The position numbers and the translations under genes are program-made. A DNA stretch of 64,000 bases from assembly GCA_963781215.1 (NCBI GenBank), contig CAWAFE010000015.1, positions 1-64,000 on the forward strand. Direction: 5' to 3'. Every line of letters begins with the position of its first letter. Position 1 is the stretch's first letter. The notes beneath the pieces are model-generated. The model searched no databases, was not told where the DNA came from, and was given only the letters and a program-made list of their open reading frames with translations. Shown piece by piece: positions 44,836 to 55,600 of the stretch. The stretch comes from AP-15 sp963781215 (lineage in GTDB: Bacteria > Pseudomonadota > Alphaproteobacteria > ATCC43930 > CGMCC-115725).

Positions 44836-47513
44836 ACCGACGTGTCCGTCCGCTCGCCGGACAGCGCGGCCTGCGCCGCAGCGAGGCGGGCGATCGGCAC
44901 CCGGTAGGGAGAGCAGGAAACATAGTCGAGCCCGACCTTCTGGAAGAAGCGGATCGAGGCCGGATCGCCGCCGTGCTCGCCGCAAATGCCGAGCTTGAGC
45001 CCGGGCCGGGCGGCGCGCCCGCGCTCGGCGGCGATCTGCACCATCTCGCCGACCCCGTCCACATCGATCGTCACGAACGGGTCGTGCTCGAGGACTCCGA
45101 GCTTCTGATAGGTCTCGATGAAGCCCGCGGCATCGTCGCGCGACAGGCCGAAGACGGTCTGCGTCAGATCGTTGGTGCCGAAGCTGAAGAACTCGGCGGT
45201 CTCGGCAATCTCACCGGCGCGCAAGGCCGCCCGCGGCAATTCGATCATCGTGCCGACCAGGTAGGGCACGGCGACGCCGGCTTTGGCCATGACTTCGCTG
45301 CCAATGCGGTCGATCATCGCCTTCAGGATGTCGAACTCCTTTCGGGTGGCGATCAGCGGCACCATGATCTCGGGCGCGACCCTTTCGCCGGTCTCCTTGA
45401 CGACCGTAACCGCCGCCTCGAAGATCGCCCTCGCCTGCATCTCGTAGATTTCGGGATAGGTGATCCCGAGCCGGCAGCCGCGATGGCCCAGCATCGGGTT
45501 CACCTCGTGCAGTCGGGCCGCGAGGTGACGGATCTGGCTCACATCCCTGTCGACGAGCCGCGCCATCTCCTTGAACTCCGCCTCGGTCTTGGGCAGGAAT
45601 TCATGGAATGGCGGGTCCAACAGCCGGATCGTGACCGGCAGCCCTCTCATCACCCGAAAAATTTCGATGAAGTCGTTGCGCTGCATCGGCAACAGCTCGT
45701 CGAGGCCGGCACGCCGCCCAGCCTTGTCGTCGGCCATAATCACTCGGCGGATCGGGCCGATGCGGTCGGCCTCGAAGAACATGTGCTCGGTGCGGCTGAG
45801 CCCGATGCCCTCGGCGCCGAAGCGACGGGCGGCGCGGACATCGAGCGCGGTCTCGGCATTGGCGCGAACCTTCATGACGCGGATCGTGTCGGCCCATCCC
45901 ATCAGGGTCGCGAAATCGCCCGACAGCTCCGGCTGGATCGTCGCCACTTCGCCCAGCATCACCTCGCCGGTCGAGCCGTCGAGGGTGATGATGTCGCCGG
46001 CCTTCACCAGCGACGTGCGCGCCGCCATCGTACTCGCCGCGTAATCGACGCGAACCTCGCCGGCGCCGGCGACGCAGGGCCGTCCCATGCCGCGCGCGAC
46101 GACGGCGGCGTGGCTGGTCATGCCGCCGCGGGTCGTCAAGACGCCCTTGGCGGCGTGCATGCCGTGGATGTCCTCGGGGCTCGTTTCGATCCGCACCAGG
46201 ATCACCGCCTCGCCGTGTGCGGCGAGCGATTCGGCTTCGTCGGCCGAGAAGACGACCTTGCCCGAGGCCGCCCCGGGAGACGCCGGCAGACCGCGCGCCA
46301 GCACCGTCGTCTTCGCCCTGGGGTCGAGGGTCGGGTGCAGCAGCTGGTCGAGCGAATTGGGCTCGATGCGCCGGACCGCCTCCTCGCGGCTGATCACCCC
46401 CTCCTCGACCAGCGACACCGCGATCTTCAACGCCGCCTGGGCGGTGCGCTTGCCGGTCCTGGTCTGCAGCATCCACAATTTGCCGCGCTGCACCGTGAAC
46501 TCGATGTCCTGCATGTCGCGGTAGTGGCCTTCCAGGGTCCGCCGCGCCGCGCAGAGCTCGGCCAGCACCTCGGGCATCACCTCTTCCATCGCCGGCAGCG
46601 ACGATTTCGTCGCGCGCTTGCCGGCCACGGTCAAATGCTGCGGCGTGCGAATGCCGGCGACCACATCCTCGCCCTGCGCGTTAACCAGAAACTCGCCATA
46701 AAACTCGTTGGCGCCGGTCGAGGGGTTGCGGGTAAAGGCGACGCCGGTCGCGCAATCCGGCCCCATATTGCCGAACACCATCGCCTGCACATTGACCGCG
46801 GTGCCCCAATCGGCGGGGATGTCGTGCAGCCGACGGTAGGTGGCGGCGCGCGGGTTCATCCACGAGCCGAAGACCGCCCCGACCGCACCCCACAACTGCT
46901 CCCGCGGCTCCTGCGGGAAGGAGTGGCCGTGCACCTCGGCGACGACTTCCTTGAACCCTTCGACGACAATCTTCCAATCCTCGGCCGAGAGGTCGGTATC
47001 CGATTTGGCGTCGATGTCGATCTTGTGGTTGTCGAGCAATTCCTCGAAATGATGGTGGTCGACGCCGAGCACGACCTGCCCGTACATCTGGATGAAACGG
47101 CGGTAGCTGTCATAGGCGAAGCGCGCGTCACCGCTCCGGCGTGCGAGGCCTTCGACCGCCCGGTCGTTGAGGCCGAGGTTGAGCACGGTGTCCATCATCC
47201 CGGGCATCGACACCCGAGCCCCCGAGCGCACCGAGACGAGGAGCGGGTTGTCCGCGTCGCCAAAGTGCGCGCCAAGCGACTTCTCGACCGCCGCCAGCGC
47301 CAGGCCGACCTCGTCGCGCAGCTCGGGCGGGTAGGATTTGCCGTTCGCGAAATAATAGGTGCAGGCCTCGGTGGTGATCGTAAAGCCGGGCGGCACCGGC
47401 AGCCCGAGACTGCACATCTCGGCCAGGCCCGCCCCCTTGCCGCCGAGCAGGTTGCGCAGCTCGGCCCGGCCTTCGGTCTTCTCGGCGCCGAACCGGTAGA
47501 CCCACTTTTTCAT
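44832..47513 (-). CDS. ppdK: pyruvate, phosphate dikinase
   Basis: Interconverts pyruvate, ATP and phosphate with PEP, AMP and pyrophosphate. 893 residues. The nucleotide domain starts KKWVYRFGAEKTEGRAELRN. The central phosphohistidine is in TRGGMTSHAAVVARGMGRPC. The C-terminal PEP/pyruvate barrel has EGIGLSRTEHMFFE, MLGHRGCRLGITYPEIYEMQ and FFSFGTNDLTQTVFGLSRDD. It follows glyS by 100 bases that contain two GC-rich palindromes. PpdK next to glycine-tRNA ligase is common in Rhodospirillales. Confidence 0.96.
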   Translation of the reverse strand: MKKWVYRFGAEKTEGRAELRNLLGGKGAGLAEMCSLGLPVPPGFTITTEACTYYFANGKSYPPELRDEVGLALAAVEKSLGAHFGDADNPLLVSVRSGARVSMPGMMDTVLNLGLNDRAVEGLARRSGDARFAYDSYRRFIQMYGQVVLGVDHHHFEELLDNHKIDIDAKSDTDLSAEDWKIVVEGFKEVVAEVHGHSFPQEPREQLWGAVGAVFGSWMNPRAATYRRLHDIPADWGTAVNVQAMVFGNMGPDCATGVAFTRNPSTGANEFYGEFLVNAQGEDVVAGIRTPQHLTVAGKRATKSSLPAMEEVMPEVLAELCAARRTLEGHYRDMQDIEFTVQRGKLWMLQTRTGKRTAQAALKIAVSLVEEGVISREEAVRRIEPNSLDQLLHPTLDPRAKTTVLARGLPASPGAASGKVVFSADEAESLAAHGEAVILVRIETSPEDIHGMHAAKGVLTTRGGMTSHAAVVARGMGRPCVAGAGEVRVDYAASTMAARTSLVKAGDIITLDGSTGEVMLGEVATIQPELSGDFATLMGWADTIRVMKVRANAETALDVRAARRFGAEGIGLSRTEHMFFEADRIGPIRRVIMADDKAGRRAGLDELLPMQRNDFIEIFRVMRGLPVTIRLLDPPFHEFLPKTEAEFKEMARLVDRDVSQIRHLAARLHEVNPMLGHRGCRLGITYPEIYEMQARAIFEAAVTVVKETGERVAPEIMVPLIATRKEFDILKAMIDRIGSEVMAKAGVAVPYLVGTMIELPRAALRAGEIAETAEFFSFGTNDLTQTVFGLSRDDAAGFIETYQKLGVLEHDPFVTIDVDGVGEMVQIAAERGRAARPGLKLGICGEHGGDPASIRFFQKVGLDYVSCSPYRVPIARLAAAQAALSGERTDTSV

Positions 47514-47613
47514 CCTGCGATCACCCTTTGGCCCGTTTTCCCGGTGCGGCGGATTTCAGCCGCCCTACCCGGAATTACCAAGAACGCGCGTGGGGCGGAT
47601 GACATCCGCCTTC

Positions 47614-49725
47614 TTACCCTTCGATTTGCGAGAAGTCCGCCACCTGGTTCATCTCAGCGCCAATACGCGCCAATAGCCGCAGGCGATTTTCACGCAAGCT
47701 CCTGTCAGGGGTATTAACGGTCACTTTCTCAAAAAATTCGTCTACCGGCCGACGAAGTTGCGCCAAGGCAGCCATGACGCCTGCAAAATCCTCGTGCTCT
47801 AGTGGGAGTTTCATGGCGGCGGCAACATCGTCGAGAGCCCGGCCGAGAGCCTTTTCCTCCGACAGAGCGAGCTGGGAACGATCGACGTCGATACCCCTCC
47901 TAAAGCCGTCTTTCCCGTCCTCGATCCTGACGATGTTCGAAGCCCGCCGGTAGGCGGTCAGAAGATCGGCTCCGTCCTCGCCGGCGAGAAACTTGTCGAG
48001 GGCCTTTACGCGCGCCAACAGGCGTACCAGGTCGTCGTCATACCTGCCGGTCCGGACCATTCCCGCTGTCCCGATCTGGGCAAAGGCCGCCGCCACAAGA
48101 TCGTGCCGCACGCCTTGCTCGCGCAGATGCACCTTGAGCCGATCGGCGACGAAGCCGAGCAGCTCCGGGATGCGGGCGGCAGCCTCCTCGGGGCTCGTTA
48201 CGAGGTTCGCCCCCGGCGTCATCAGAACGCGTTCGAACAGAGCGCTCAGCGAAAGTCGAAGCCCGTTCTCCAAAATGATGCGAATGACGCCGAGCGCCGC
48301 GCGCCGCAACGCGAAAGGATCACGCGAGCCGGTCGGCTCCTCACCGATCGCAAAAAACGCTGCGAGCGTGTCGGTCTTGTCGGCGAGCGCGACGACTATA
48401 CTTTCGGGCGCATTTGGGCAGGTGTCGTTGGGGCCGAGCGGCTTGTAATGGTCTGCGATCGCTTCGGCCACGGACAGCGGCTCGCCATCGTGAAGGGCAT
48501 AATAGCGCCCCATCACGCCCTGCAATTCGGGAAACTCGCCGACCATGGCGCTGGACAGGTCGGCCTTGGCGAGATGCGCCGCGCGGCGCGCCAGTTCGGC
48601 GTCGGCGCCGGGCACCTGCGGCGCGAGGTCTTCGGCGAGCGCCTCCATGCGCGCCACCTTGGCGTAGACGCTGCCGAGCCGGGCGTGATAGACGCGGTCT
48701 TTCAGCGCCTCCATCCGGTCTTCCAGCCGCACTTTGCGGTCCTGGTCCCAGAAGAAGCGGGCATCGGCGAGCCGGGCGCGCAAGACACGCTCATTGCCGG
48801 CGACGATGGTCTTGCCGCCATCCGCGGCGAGGTTGTTGGCGACGAAAAAAAAGCGCGGCGCGGGCCTGCCGCCCGGATCGAGGCAGGAGAAATACTTCTG
48901 GTGCGCGCGCATCGCTGTCGCCAGTACTTCGGGCGGCAAATCCATGAAATCGGCGTCGATGGTACCCGAAAGGACGACCGGGAACTCGACGAGGCCGGTC
49001 ACTTCGTCCAGGAGCCCGGGGTCGGGCTTGACGACAAGCCCCTGATCCGCCGCGGCGCGGTCGAGGCCTTCACCGATCATCTCCTTGCGGCGGTCGCGAT
49101 CGAGGACGACATGCGCGTCGGCGAGCCGCGCCGAATATTCCGCAGCACTGCCGACGCAGATTTCACCAGGCGCCAGGAAACGGTGGCCGCGGGTGACCCG
49201 GCCGACCGGGATATCGTCGAGCGCCAGCGGCAGCACATCGCCGTCGAGGAGGCAGACGATCGAGGTCAGCGGCCGCACCCAGCGCAACGCCGAGGCCGGG
49301 TAGCGCATCGATTTCGGCCAGGGCAATTCGGCCATCGCCATCCGGATCAGCTCGGGCAACACCTCTTGCGCGGGCCGGCCGGGGCGATGCACGACCGCGA
49401 AATAGAATTCACCTCTGCCGGTGTCTCGGATCTCGCATCGACCGACATCGGCGAGCCCGGCCGAGCGCAGAAAGCCGTCGATCGCCGGTTGCGGCGCGCC
49501 GAGGCGCGGCCCGCGCCGCTCCTCGGTCCGGTCCGGCTGCGTCGCGGGGAGCCCGTCGGCGACGACCGCGAGCCGGCGCGGCCCGACATAGCCGCGCAAG
49601 CCCTGCGCCGGGATCTCGGCGGCGGCGAGCTTGTCGCGCAACAGACCGGTCAGCGCCTCGATGGCGCCACGCTGCATCCGCGCCGGAATCTCCTCCGACA
49701 GCAGCTCGAGCAGCAGTTCAGGCAC
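47614..49725 (-). CDS. glyS: glycine-tRNA ligase beta subunit
   Basis: Beta chain of the heterotetrameric glycyl-tRNA synthetase, 703 residues, holding tRNA-binding domains. It begins PELLLELLSEEIPARMQRGA and includes GYVGPRRLAVVADGLP, MAMAELPWPKSMRYPASALR, FSCLDPGGRPAPRFFFVANN and the C-terminal anticodon-binding region with FFEKVTVNTPDRSLRENRLR. The start is GTG 49725. The alpha subunit gene glyQ, normally directly upstream, is not there. The preceding gene is an unrelated hydrolase. Confidence 0.94.
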   Translation of the reverse strand: MPELLLELLSEEIPARMQRGAIEALTGLLRDKLAAAEIPAQGLRGYVGPRRLAVVADGLPATQPDRTEERRGPRLGAPQPAIDGFLRSAGLADVGRCEIRDTGRGEFYFAVVHRPGRPAQEVLPELIRMAMAELPWPKSMRYPASALRWVRPLTSIVCLLDGDVLPLALDDIPVGRVTRGHRFLAPGEICVGSAAEYSARLADAHVVLDRDRRKEMIGEGLDRAAADQGLVVKPDPGLLDEVTGLVEFPVVLSGTIDADFMDLPPEVLATAMRAHQKYFSCLDPGGRPAPRFFFVANNLAADGGKTIVAGNERVLRARLADARFFWDQDRKVRLEDRMEALKDRVYHARLGSVYAKVARMEALAEDLAPQVPGADAELARRAAHLAKADLSSAMVGEFPELQGVMGRYYALHDGEPLSVAEAIADHYKPLGPNDTCPNAPESIVVALADKTDTLAAFFAIGEEPTGSRDPFALRRAALGVIRIILENGLRLSLSALFERVLMTPGANLVTSPEEAAARIPELLGFVADRLKVHLREQGVRHDLVAAAFAQIGTAGMVRTGRYDDDLVRLLARVKALDKFLAGEDGADLLTAYRRASNIVRIEDGKDGFRRGIDVDRSQLALSEEKALGRALDDVAAAMKLPLEHEDFAGVMAALAQLRRPVDEFFEKVTVNTPDRSLRENRLRLLARIGAEMNQVADFSQIEG

Positions 49726-49796
49726 GGCGCGATCGGGCTGTGCGGCGGCGGCGGGAACCGAGTGGAGGGGCGGTTTTTTGCATCTGGTCTCAGCCG

Positions 49797-49833
49797 CCTT
49801 CTCCCCTCCCCGCGGATGCGGAGAGGGAGAAGG
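49797..49833. repeat. GC-rich palindrome (REP-like) between glyS and the hydrolase gene
   Basis: A 37-base near-palindrome: ccttctcccctccccgc followed by a short loop and the complementary gcggagagggagaagg. Such pyrimidine-arm palindromes are scattered between genes in many alphaproteobacteria. On the minus strand it lies just after the hydrolase gene and could end its transcript or protect the mRNA end. It has no run of T. Confidence 0.5.
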
Positions 49834-49849
49834 TCGGGTGTCGGCTGCG

Positions 49850-50702
49850 TTACCCGAGGTGCTTCTTGAAGAAGGCGGCGATCGGGTCGAACGAAGCGCT
49901 CGTCTGCCGCTTTTCGTTGTCGATATAGACGATCTCGATGTCGCCGCCGGCGTTGCGGTAATTCGAGATGAACCGTTCGGGCTCGTTACCGGGGAAGCTC
50001 GAAATCGTCGTCATGGTAGTCATGGACAATGTCGGGCCTGCCCTGGACCCACAGCGAGGCTGGCATCGCTACCTTTTCGCCGCGTTCGAGCATCAGCATC
50101 GGGTTGCCCTCGGCCATCGCGGCCTCGGTCTTCCAGTAGAGATCGTGCTTTTCCTTCATGCCGATCGAAAAGGCCGGCGGGTTCGGGGTCTTGGCCGCCT
50201 TTTGCGCGTTGCGATAGCGCGACAGCGGGTTGATCACCGGCCACGACATCGCCACTGCGCGCACGCTCGCGTCGACCGAAGGCGAGCCGGCCGGCAATGG
50301 CGCCGAGGCGTAACGGGAGTCATTGGGCCGCATCGCCGCCAGCATCGCCAGGTGGCCGCCGCTCGACGCGCCGCCGATACCGATCCGGTTGGGATCGACT
50401 TTGAGCTCGCGGGCATGCGCCTTTACCCAGCGGATCGCATAATTGATGTCGATCAGCGAAGTCGGATAGCCGTCGGCGTTGTGGCGGAACTCGAGCGAGG
50501 CGACGACAAAGCCGTTCTTTGCCAGGCTCTCGTCGAGGCCCTGGGTCCCGGTCAGGTCGCCGCTGGTCCAGGCGCCGCCGTGCAGGTCGATGACAGCCGG
50601 GAACGGGCCGTCGCCCTTTGGCTTGTACAGCCGGGCGATCATCTTTCTGTCGCCATGGCGGAGGTATTCGACATCTTCGGTCGTGATTTCGTAGGTCGCC
50701 AT
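49850..50702 (-). pseudogene. alpha/beta hydrolase (esterase/lipase family), one frameshift
   Basis: Carboxylesterase-like hydrolase of about 283 residues when joined. It starts MATYEITTEDVEYLRHGDRK and has the hormone-sensitive-lipase-like oxyanion segment VIDLHGGAW, the nucleophile elbow GIGGASSGGHLAMLAA and an acidic residue region QGRPDIVHDYHDDDF. The frame breaks near 50000, and the true C-terminus reads FPGNEPERFISNYRNAGGDI and ends FDPIAAFFKKHLG. The single base change late in the gene may be an assembly indel. The substrate is unknown. Confidence 0.78.
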
Positions 50703-50788
50703 TCTCACTCCCTCCCGGAGTTGGGTGCTGCCGCGGCGCATCGGGATCGGGAGGGACGGCTCCCCAATCCCGAGCGCGACGCCGCAGC

Positions 50789-51565
50789 CTACTCGCTTCC
50801 GGCGTCTTGCGAAAGGTGCAGCCTTGCTACAGCGCCGCCCGCCGACGGCCCGATCGGCTCGCTTTCGACCGCGTAGCCGCCGCGCTCGACGGCGTCCTTG
50901 ATCGACCCGAAGGCGGCAGAGTCGATCGGCTGGAACAGCACCGTGTCGCCGGGCGCCAGGAGGGCCGGAGGCGTGCGCCCAAGGTCGAACAGGCGGATCG
51001 GGGTTGTCCCGATCAGGTGCCAGCCGCCGGGGCTCTCATAGGGGTAGATCGCGGTCAAGGTGGTGGCGATAGAGATCGAGCCGGCCGGGACCCGCACCCG
51101 CGGATCGGCCCGCCGCGGCAATGAGAGCGGCTGCGGCAGATCGCCCATATAGGGAAAGCCCGGCAGGAAACCCAGCATATAAACATGAAACCGCGTGCCG
51201 CTGTGCAATGCCACGACCTCCGCGGGGGCGAGACCCGTCAGGCGCGCCACCTCGGCGAGATCGGGGGCGAATGCGCCCTCGTAGCAGACCGGCACCCGCC
51301 ACAGCCTGGCGTGCCCGCTATCAGCCCGCCCCTGGTCGAGGAGGTCCGCAATGGCGCGTTCGAGAACGGCTCGGCCGGTGGCCAGCGGGTCGTAATAGAC
51401 CGTCAGGGAACGGAAGGTCGGCACGGTTTCGACCACGCCGTTGAGCCGTTCGGCGCGGATGACCGCATCGAGTCGCAATACCTCGGCGCTGAGCCTCCGG
51501 TCGATCCGGTCGCCGAACTCGACGACCAGCGCGCGGTCGCCGGCCGACAGGAAGCGCACCTTCAT
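50789..51565 (-). CDS. pxpB: 5-oxoprolinase subunit PxpB (KipI family)
   Basis: A 258-residue KipI/PxpB protein (allophanate hydrolase subunit 1 fold). Signatures are KVRFLSAGDRALVVEFGDRI, FRSLTVYYDPL, the loop THE-type HSGTRFHVYMLGFLPGFPYM and GGWHLIGTTPIRLFDLGRTP. With PxpC it forms the ATP-using part of prokaryotic 5-oxoprolinase, opening pyroglutamate to glutamate. It is divergent from pxpA (63 bases apart). No pxpC is present in the window. Confidence 0.88.
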   Translation of the reverse strand: MKVRFLSAGDRALVVEFGDRIDRRLSAEVLRLDAVIRAERLNGVVETVPTFRSLTVYYDPLATGRAVLERAIADLLDQGRADSGHARLWRVPVCYEGAFAPDLAEVARLTGLAPAEVVALHSGTRFHVYMLGFLPGFPYMGDLPQPLSLPRRADPRVRVPAGSISIATTLTAIYPYESPGGWHLIGTTPIRLFDLGRTPPALLAPGDTVLFQPIDSAAFGSIKDAVERGGYAVESEPIGPSAGGAVARLHLSQDAGSE

Positions 51566-51628
51566 CGCGTTCCCTGGTAGAATGGCGCCGGGCGGCGTCG
51601 AGCCGCATGATGCCGCGAGGGAAGGGGC

Positions 51629-52405
51629 ATGGGTAAAATCATCAACCTCAACGCCGATATGGGCGAAGGCTTTGGCGCATACGACATCGGCGACGATGCC
51701 GGCATCCTCGAGGTCATCGCGTCGGCCAGCATCGCCTGCGGCTTCCACGCCGGCGACCCGGTGACGATGCAGCGCGTCGTGACCCAGGCCGCCGCCAAGG
51801 GGGTCAGCATCGGCGCGCACCCGGGCTTCAACGATCTGTGGGGGTTCGGGAGGCGGCGCATCGACATGAACCCGCGCGAGCTCGAATACATGATCGCCTA
51901 CCAGATCGGCGCGCTCCAGGCGATGGCCTGCTACGCCGGCGCCAAGGTCACCCATCTGAAGCCGCACGGCTCGCTCAACAACATGGCGGCCGAAGACCTG
52001 GAGCTGGCGCTGGCGATCGGCCGGGCGATGAAGACGGTCGACCGCGACATGATCTATGTCGCACTCGCCGGCTCGCAGATGGAGAACGCAGCGCGCGAGC
52101 TCGGCCTGCCTTTGGCGCGCGAGGGCTTCTGCGACCGGCTCTACGACGACGACGGCAATTTGACCTCGCGCAAGGTGCCGGGTGCGGTGCTGCACGAACC
52201 CGACGCGATCCGCGACCGCGTCGTCAGGATGGTGGTCGACGACGAAATCATTTCACGCAACGGCAAATCCTTGAAGGTGCACCTCGACACGCTCTGCCTG
52301 CACGGCGACGAGCCCTCGGCGGTCGTCGCCGCCCACGCCGTGCGCCGCGGCCTCGAAGCCGCCGGCGTCAAGATCGTCCCCCTCCCGGAGATGACGCTCG
52401 GCTGA
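51629..52405 (+). CDS. pxpA: 5-oxoprolinase subunit PxpA (LamB/YcsF family)
   Basis: A 258-residue protein of the LamB/YcsF family, the PxpA subunit of 5-oxoprolinase. It begins KIINLNADMGEGFGAYDIGD, then IASASIACGFHAGDPVTMQR, GVSIGAHPGFNDLWGFGRR and HLKPHGSLNNMAAEDLELAL. The histidines and aspartates of the barrel are all present. It diverges from pxpB over a 63-base shared promoter region, so both subunits may be controlled together. Confidence 0.93.
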   Translation: MGKIINLNADMGEGFGAYDIGDDAGILEVIASASIACGFHAGDPVTMQRVVTQAAAKGVSIGAHPGFNDLWGFGRRRIDMNPRELEYMIAYQIGALQAMACYAGAKVTHLKPHGSLNNMAAEDLELALAIGRAMKTVDRDMIYVALAGSQMENAARELGLPLAREGFCDRLYDDDGNLTSRKVPGAVLHEPDAIRDRVVRMVVDDEIISRNGKSLKVHLDTLCLHGDEPSAVVAAHAVRRGLEAAGVKIVPLPEMTLG

Positions 52406-52423
52406 TCTCTCCGATCGTTGTGC

Positions 52424-52533
52424 GTGCTTCGAGACGCGCCATTACGCGCTCCTCAGCATGAGGTGGTTTATTGATGGCATTAATGAACTTCCTCATCCTG
52501 AGGAGGCTGCAAAGCAGCCGTCTCGAAGGACGC
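52424..52533. repeat. interrupted palindromic repeat (about 110 bp) downstream of pxpA
   Basis: An inverted repeat with arms carrying gtgcttcgagacg ... ctcctcagcatgagg on the left and cctcatcctgaggagg ... cgtctcgaaggac on the right, separated by an AT-richer middle. Intergenic sequences of this kind (cttcgagacg/ctcctcaggatgagg) recur in alphaproteobacterial genomes as mobile or structural palindromes. It fills most of the 201 bases between pxpA and the CHAT gene. Confidence 0.55.
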
Positions 52534-52606
52534 ACTGACGCTCATCCAGCGGCATTCCGATGCCTTCACAGATGCTTCCGCAGGGGCGGCGATACATGGC
52601 AAGCCA

Positions 52607-55600
52607 ATGCGCGAGATTGAATTCCGCCTCGACGGCGACGCGCTGAGCCACGGCGGCGAGCGACGGCCGCTTGGCGACGCGGATTGGGCGCGGTTTCACC
52701 TGTGGGCGCGCAGCTACCACGATATTTCCTGGCTGCCGCGCAACGAAAACCGCCTGCTCGATCTCGGGCGGCAGATCCATGACTGGCTCGACGGGTCGGG
52801 GCAGCGCTGGCTCGCGCGACTACGCGACACGCCGGATGCGCCGGTGATCGCCGAATTCGCGGTTCGCCGCCCGGCCGGACGAAAAAGCCCGCGAGTTCCT
52901 CGAAGTGCCGTGGGAATTGGCCGCCGACGGCGACGGCCACCTCGCCGCCCAGCCGAGCCTCGATGTGGGCGCCGCTGCGCCGCGTCGGCCCGCACGCGGA
53001 ACTCGTTGCCGCCCAACGACAAGAACCGGCTCGGCGTCCTGTTCATGGCCGCGGCGCCGATCGGTGAAGCGGCCCTCGATCTCGACGCCGAGGAGCTGGC
53101 GATCCTGCGCGCGACCGAGCGCGCCGGCCTCGATCTCGCCGTCGAGGACAGCGGCAATCTCGAAGATTTGCAGACCGTCTGGCATGGCGAGCAAAACCCG
53201 CTCGACGCCTTGCACCTCTCCTGTCATGGGCTCGGCGGCGCCAAGCCGTTCCTCGCCTTCGAAGACCCCGACGGCACGCGCCGAGGACGTCGACCTCAAC
53301 CGGTTGGCGGCGGCCTTCGCCGCCCGGCGGCCGAGCCTGCTTGTTCCTGTCGGCCTGCCACACCGGCGAGAACGACCCGTTGCGTCAATTTGCTGGCGCT
53401 CGGCCTTGTCGGCACCGGCATGCCGGCGGTTCTGGCCTGGGCCGACGCGGTCAATGACAGCGACGCCAGCGCCTTTGCCGCCGAATTCTACCGGCAGGCG
53501 GCCTTGCGCGGAACTTCGCTCGAGGCCGCCTGGGCCGTGGCCCGTTTTTTGTTGCTGAGCCCCGGCCGCCGGCCGGCAGCCGCCGGCGCATTGGCATCTG
53601 GCGCGGCTGTTCCTCGGCCCGCGCGGCGGCGGGCCGCTCGCTGCCGGCGCGAAGCCCGCGCCGTTCCGCCGACCCCGATCTCGGGCGCAAGGACATCCTC
53701 GAGGCCCGCGGCGGCCGCATCGAGGTCGCCGGCCGCTTCGAATTCGTCGGCCGGCGCCGCGAGATCCAGACGATCCGCCATGAATTCCGCCGGCCCGAGC
53801 ATGCCGGGGTGCTGATCCACGGCTTCGGCCGGCAGGGCAAATCGAGCCTCGCCGCGCGGATCATCGACCGGCATCCGGAATTGACCCGTGTCGTATTGTA
53901 CCAGCGCTGCGACGGGCCGAGCGTGCTGGCGGCGATCCGCGACCGGGTCGGCGAACTCGCCCGAGGCCGCCGGGATCTGCGATCAGTGGCGCGACCGCGT
54001 CGATCCGAACCGCAGCGAGAGCTACGACCCGGACGCGCTCTACCACGCCTTGCGCGCGCTGTTCGAAGGGTCCGTGCCGCTATGCCGACAGCGGCAAGCC
54101 GATCCTGCTGCTGCTCGACGATTTCGAGGCGCTGCTCGATCCGCCCGCCGGCGACGGGCTCTGGCGGCTCAAACCGGGTGCGGTGGAGCCGCTGGCGGCG
54201 ATCATCCGCGCCTTCGACCGCGGCAGCACCGCTTCGCGATTGCTGGTCACCAGCCGCTACACCTTCCGCCTCGACGCCGGCGGCCGCGATTTGGCGGCGC
54301 GCCTCCTCGCCGTGCAACTGCGCCGAGACCTCGCCCGCCAACCGGCTAAAGCAGGCGCGGCAGAAGCTGCTGGCCTCACGCGCACTCGGCCTCGACCGCT
54401 CTGCCGCCGTTGACCGACCGCGCGATCGCCGCGGCGCGCGGCAATGCCGGGTTGCAGGATCTGCTGTTCCAGGCCGTGCTCGCCGATCGCGCCACCGGCG
54501 AAGCTGCGGTCAAGGCGCTCGAGGATTACCTTGGCGGCGGCGACCTGCCAGCTCGCGGGGCGTTGCGCGACACGCTCGAAAGGCTGGTCGTCGACAAACT
54601 GCTCGAAGCCGTTGACCGAGGGCGAGCGTACGCTGCTGCCGCGCTTCGACACTGTTCCGCTTGCCGCTGCCGCTCGCGGTCTGGCAGAAATTCGCCGCCG
54701 ACGAACGGGCTCGGCCGCCCCGACCGCCTGCTCGGTTTCGGCCTCTGGGAGCGGCTGCCCGACATCGCCGATCCGCATGCCGACGCTGCCGGCCCAAACG
54801 CGATTGCCGCCGTCCGCCTGCCGTCACCTCCCGACGAGGAAGCGAAGCGCGCGATCGCATCGCTGCTGCCCGATCTGTTCACCGCCTGGGGCGGCCCCGA
54901 CCGGTCGGGGAAATCTACTGCTACCGATATCGAGCTGACCAGGCTGGCCCTCGACTGCGGCAATCTCGATGTGCTTGCCGTGACTGGGTTGTTCGCGATC
55001 CGCGGTTTAGAGCAGGCTTTTGCCTATCGCGAGGCGTCTTCCATCGCCATGGATGCTCTCGACGCTCTCGAACACGGCGGCCGTGTCCCGGAAACGCAAT
55101 TCCTCCGCGCCGCCGCGGAAGTTTTCGATCGCGTCGGCGAACCGGAAGCCCTGCGGCGGGTTTACGCCGGCGCCGCCGCTGTCGTCGCCGACGATCCGGC
55201 GCTACCGGCGGCGGACCGTCTTGCCCGGGCACAATTACGAATGCGCTACGGTGCCTATCTGCAGCAGCAGGGCGGTCCCGATACAGCCCTTCTGGAATTG
55301 CAGGCTGCTGCCGCCGTGTTCGAGGCGCTGGGCGATCGGCGCGAGCGGGCGGTGACGTTGGGCGACATCGCCCGGATCATGACCGGCAAGGGCGAGGTCG
55401 AGGCGGCCTTGGCCTTGCACCAGGAGCAGTTGCAGATCTTCGAGGCGCTGGGCGATCGGCGCGAGCGGGCGGTGACGTTGGGCGACATCGCCCGGATCAT
55501 GACCGGCAAGGGCGAGGTCGAGGCGGCCTTGGCCTTGCACCAGGAGCAGGCTCGCAGACCTTCGAGGCGCTGGGCGATCGGCGCGAGCGGGCGGTGACGT

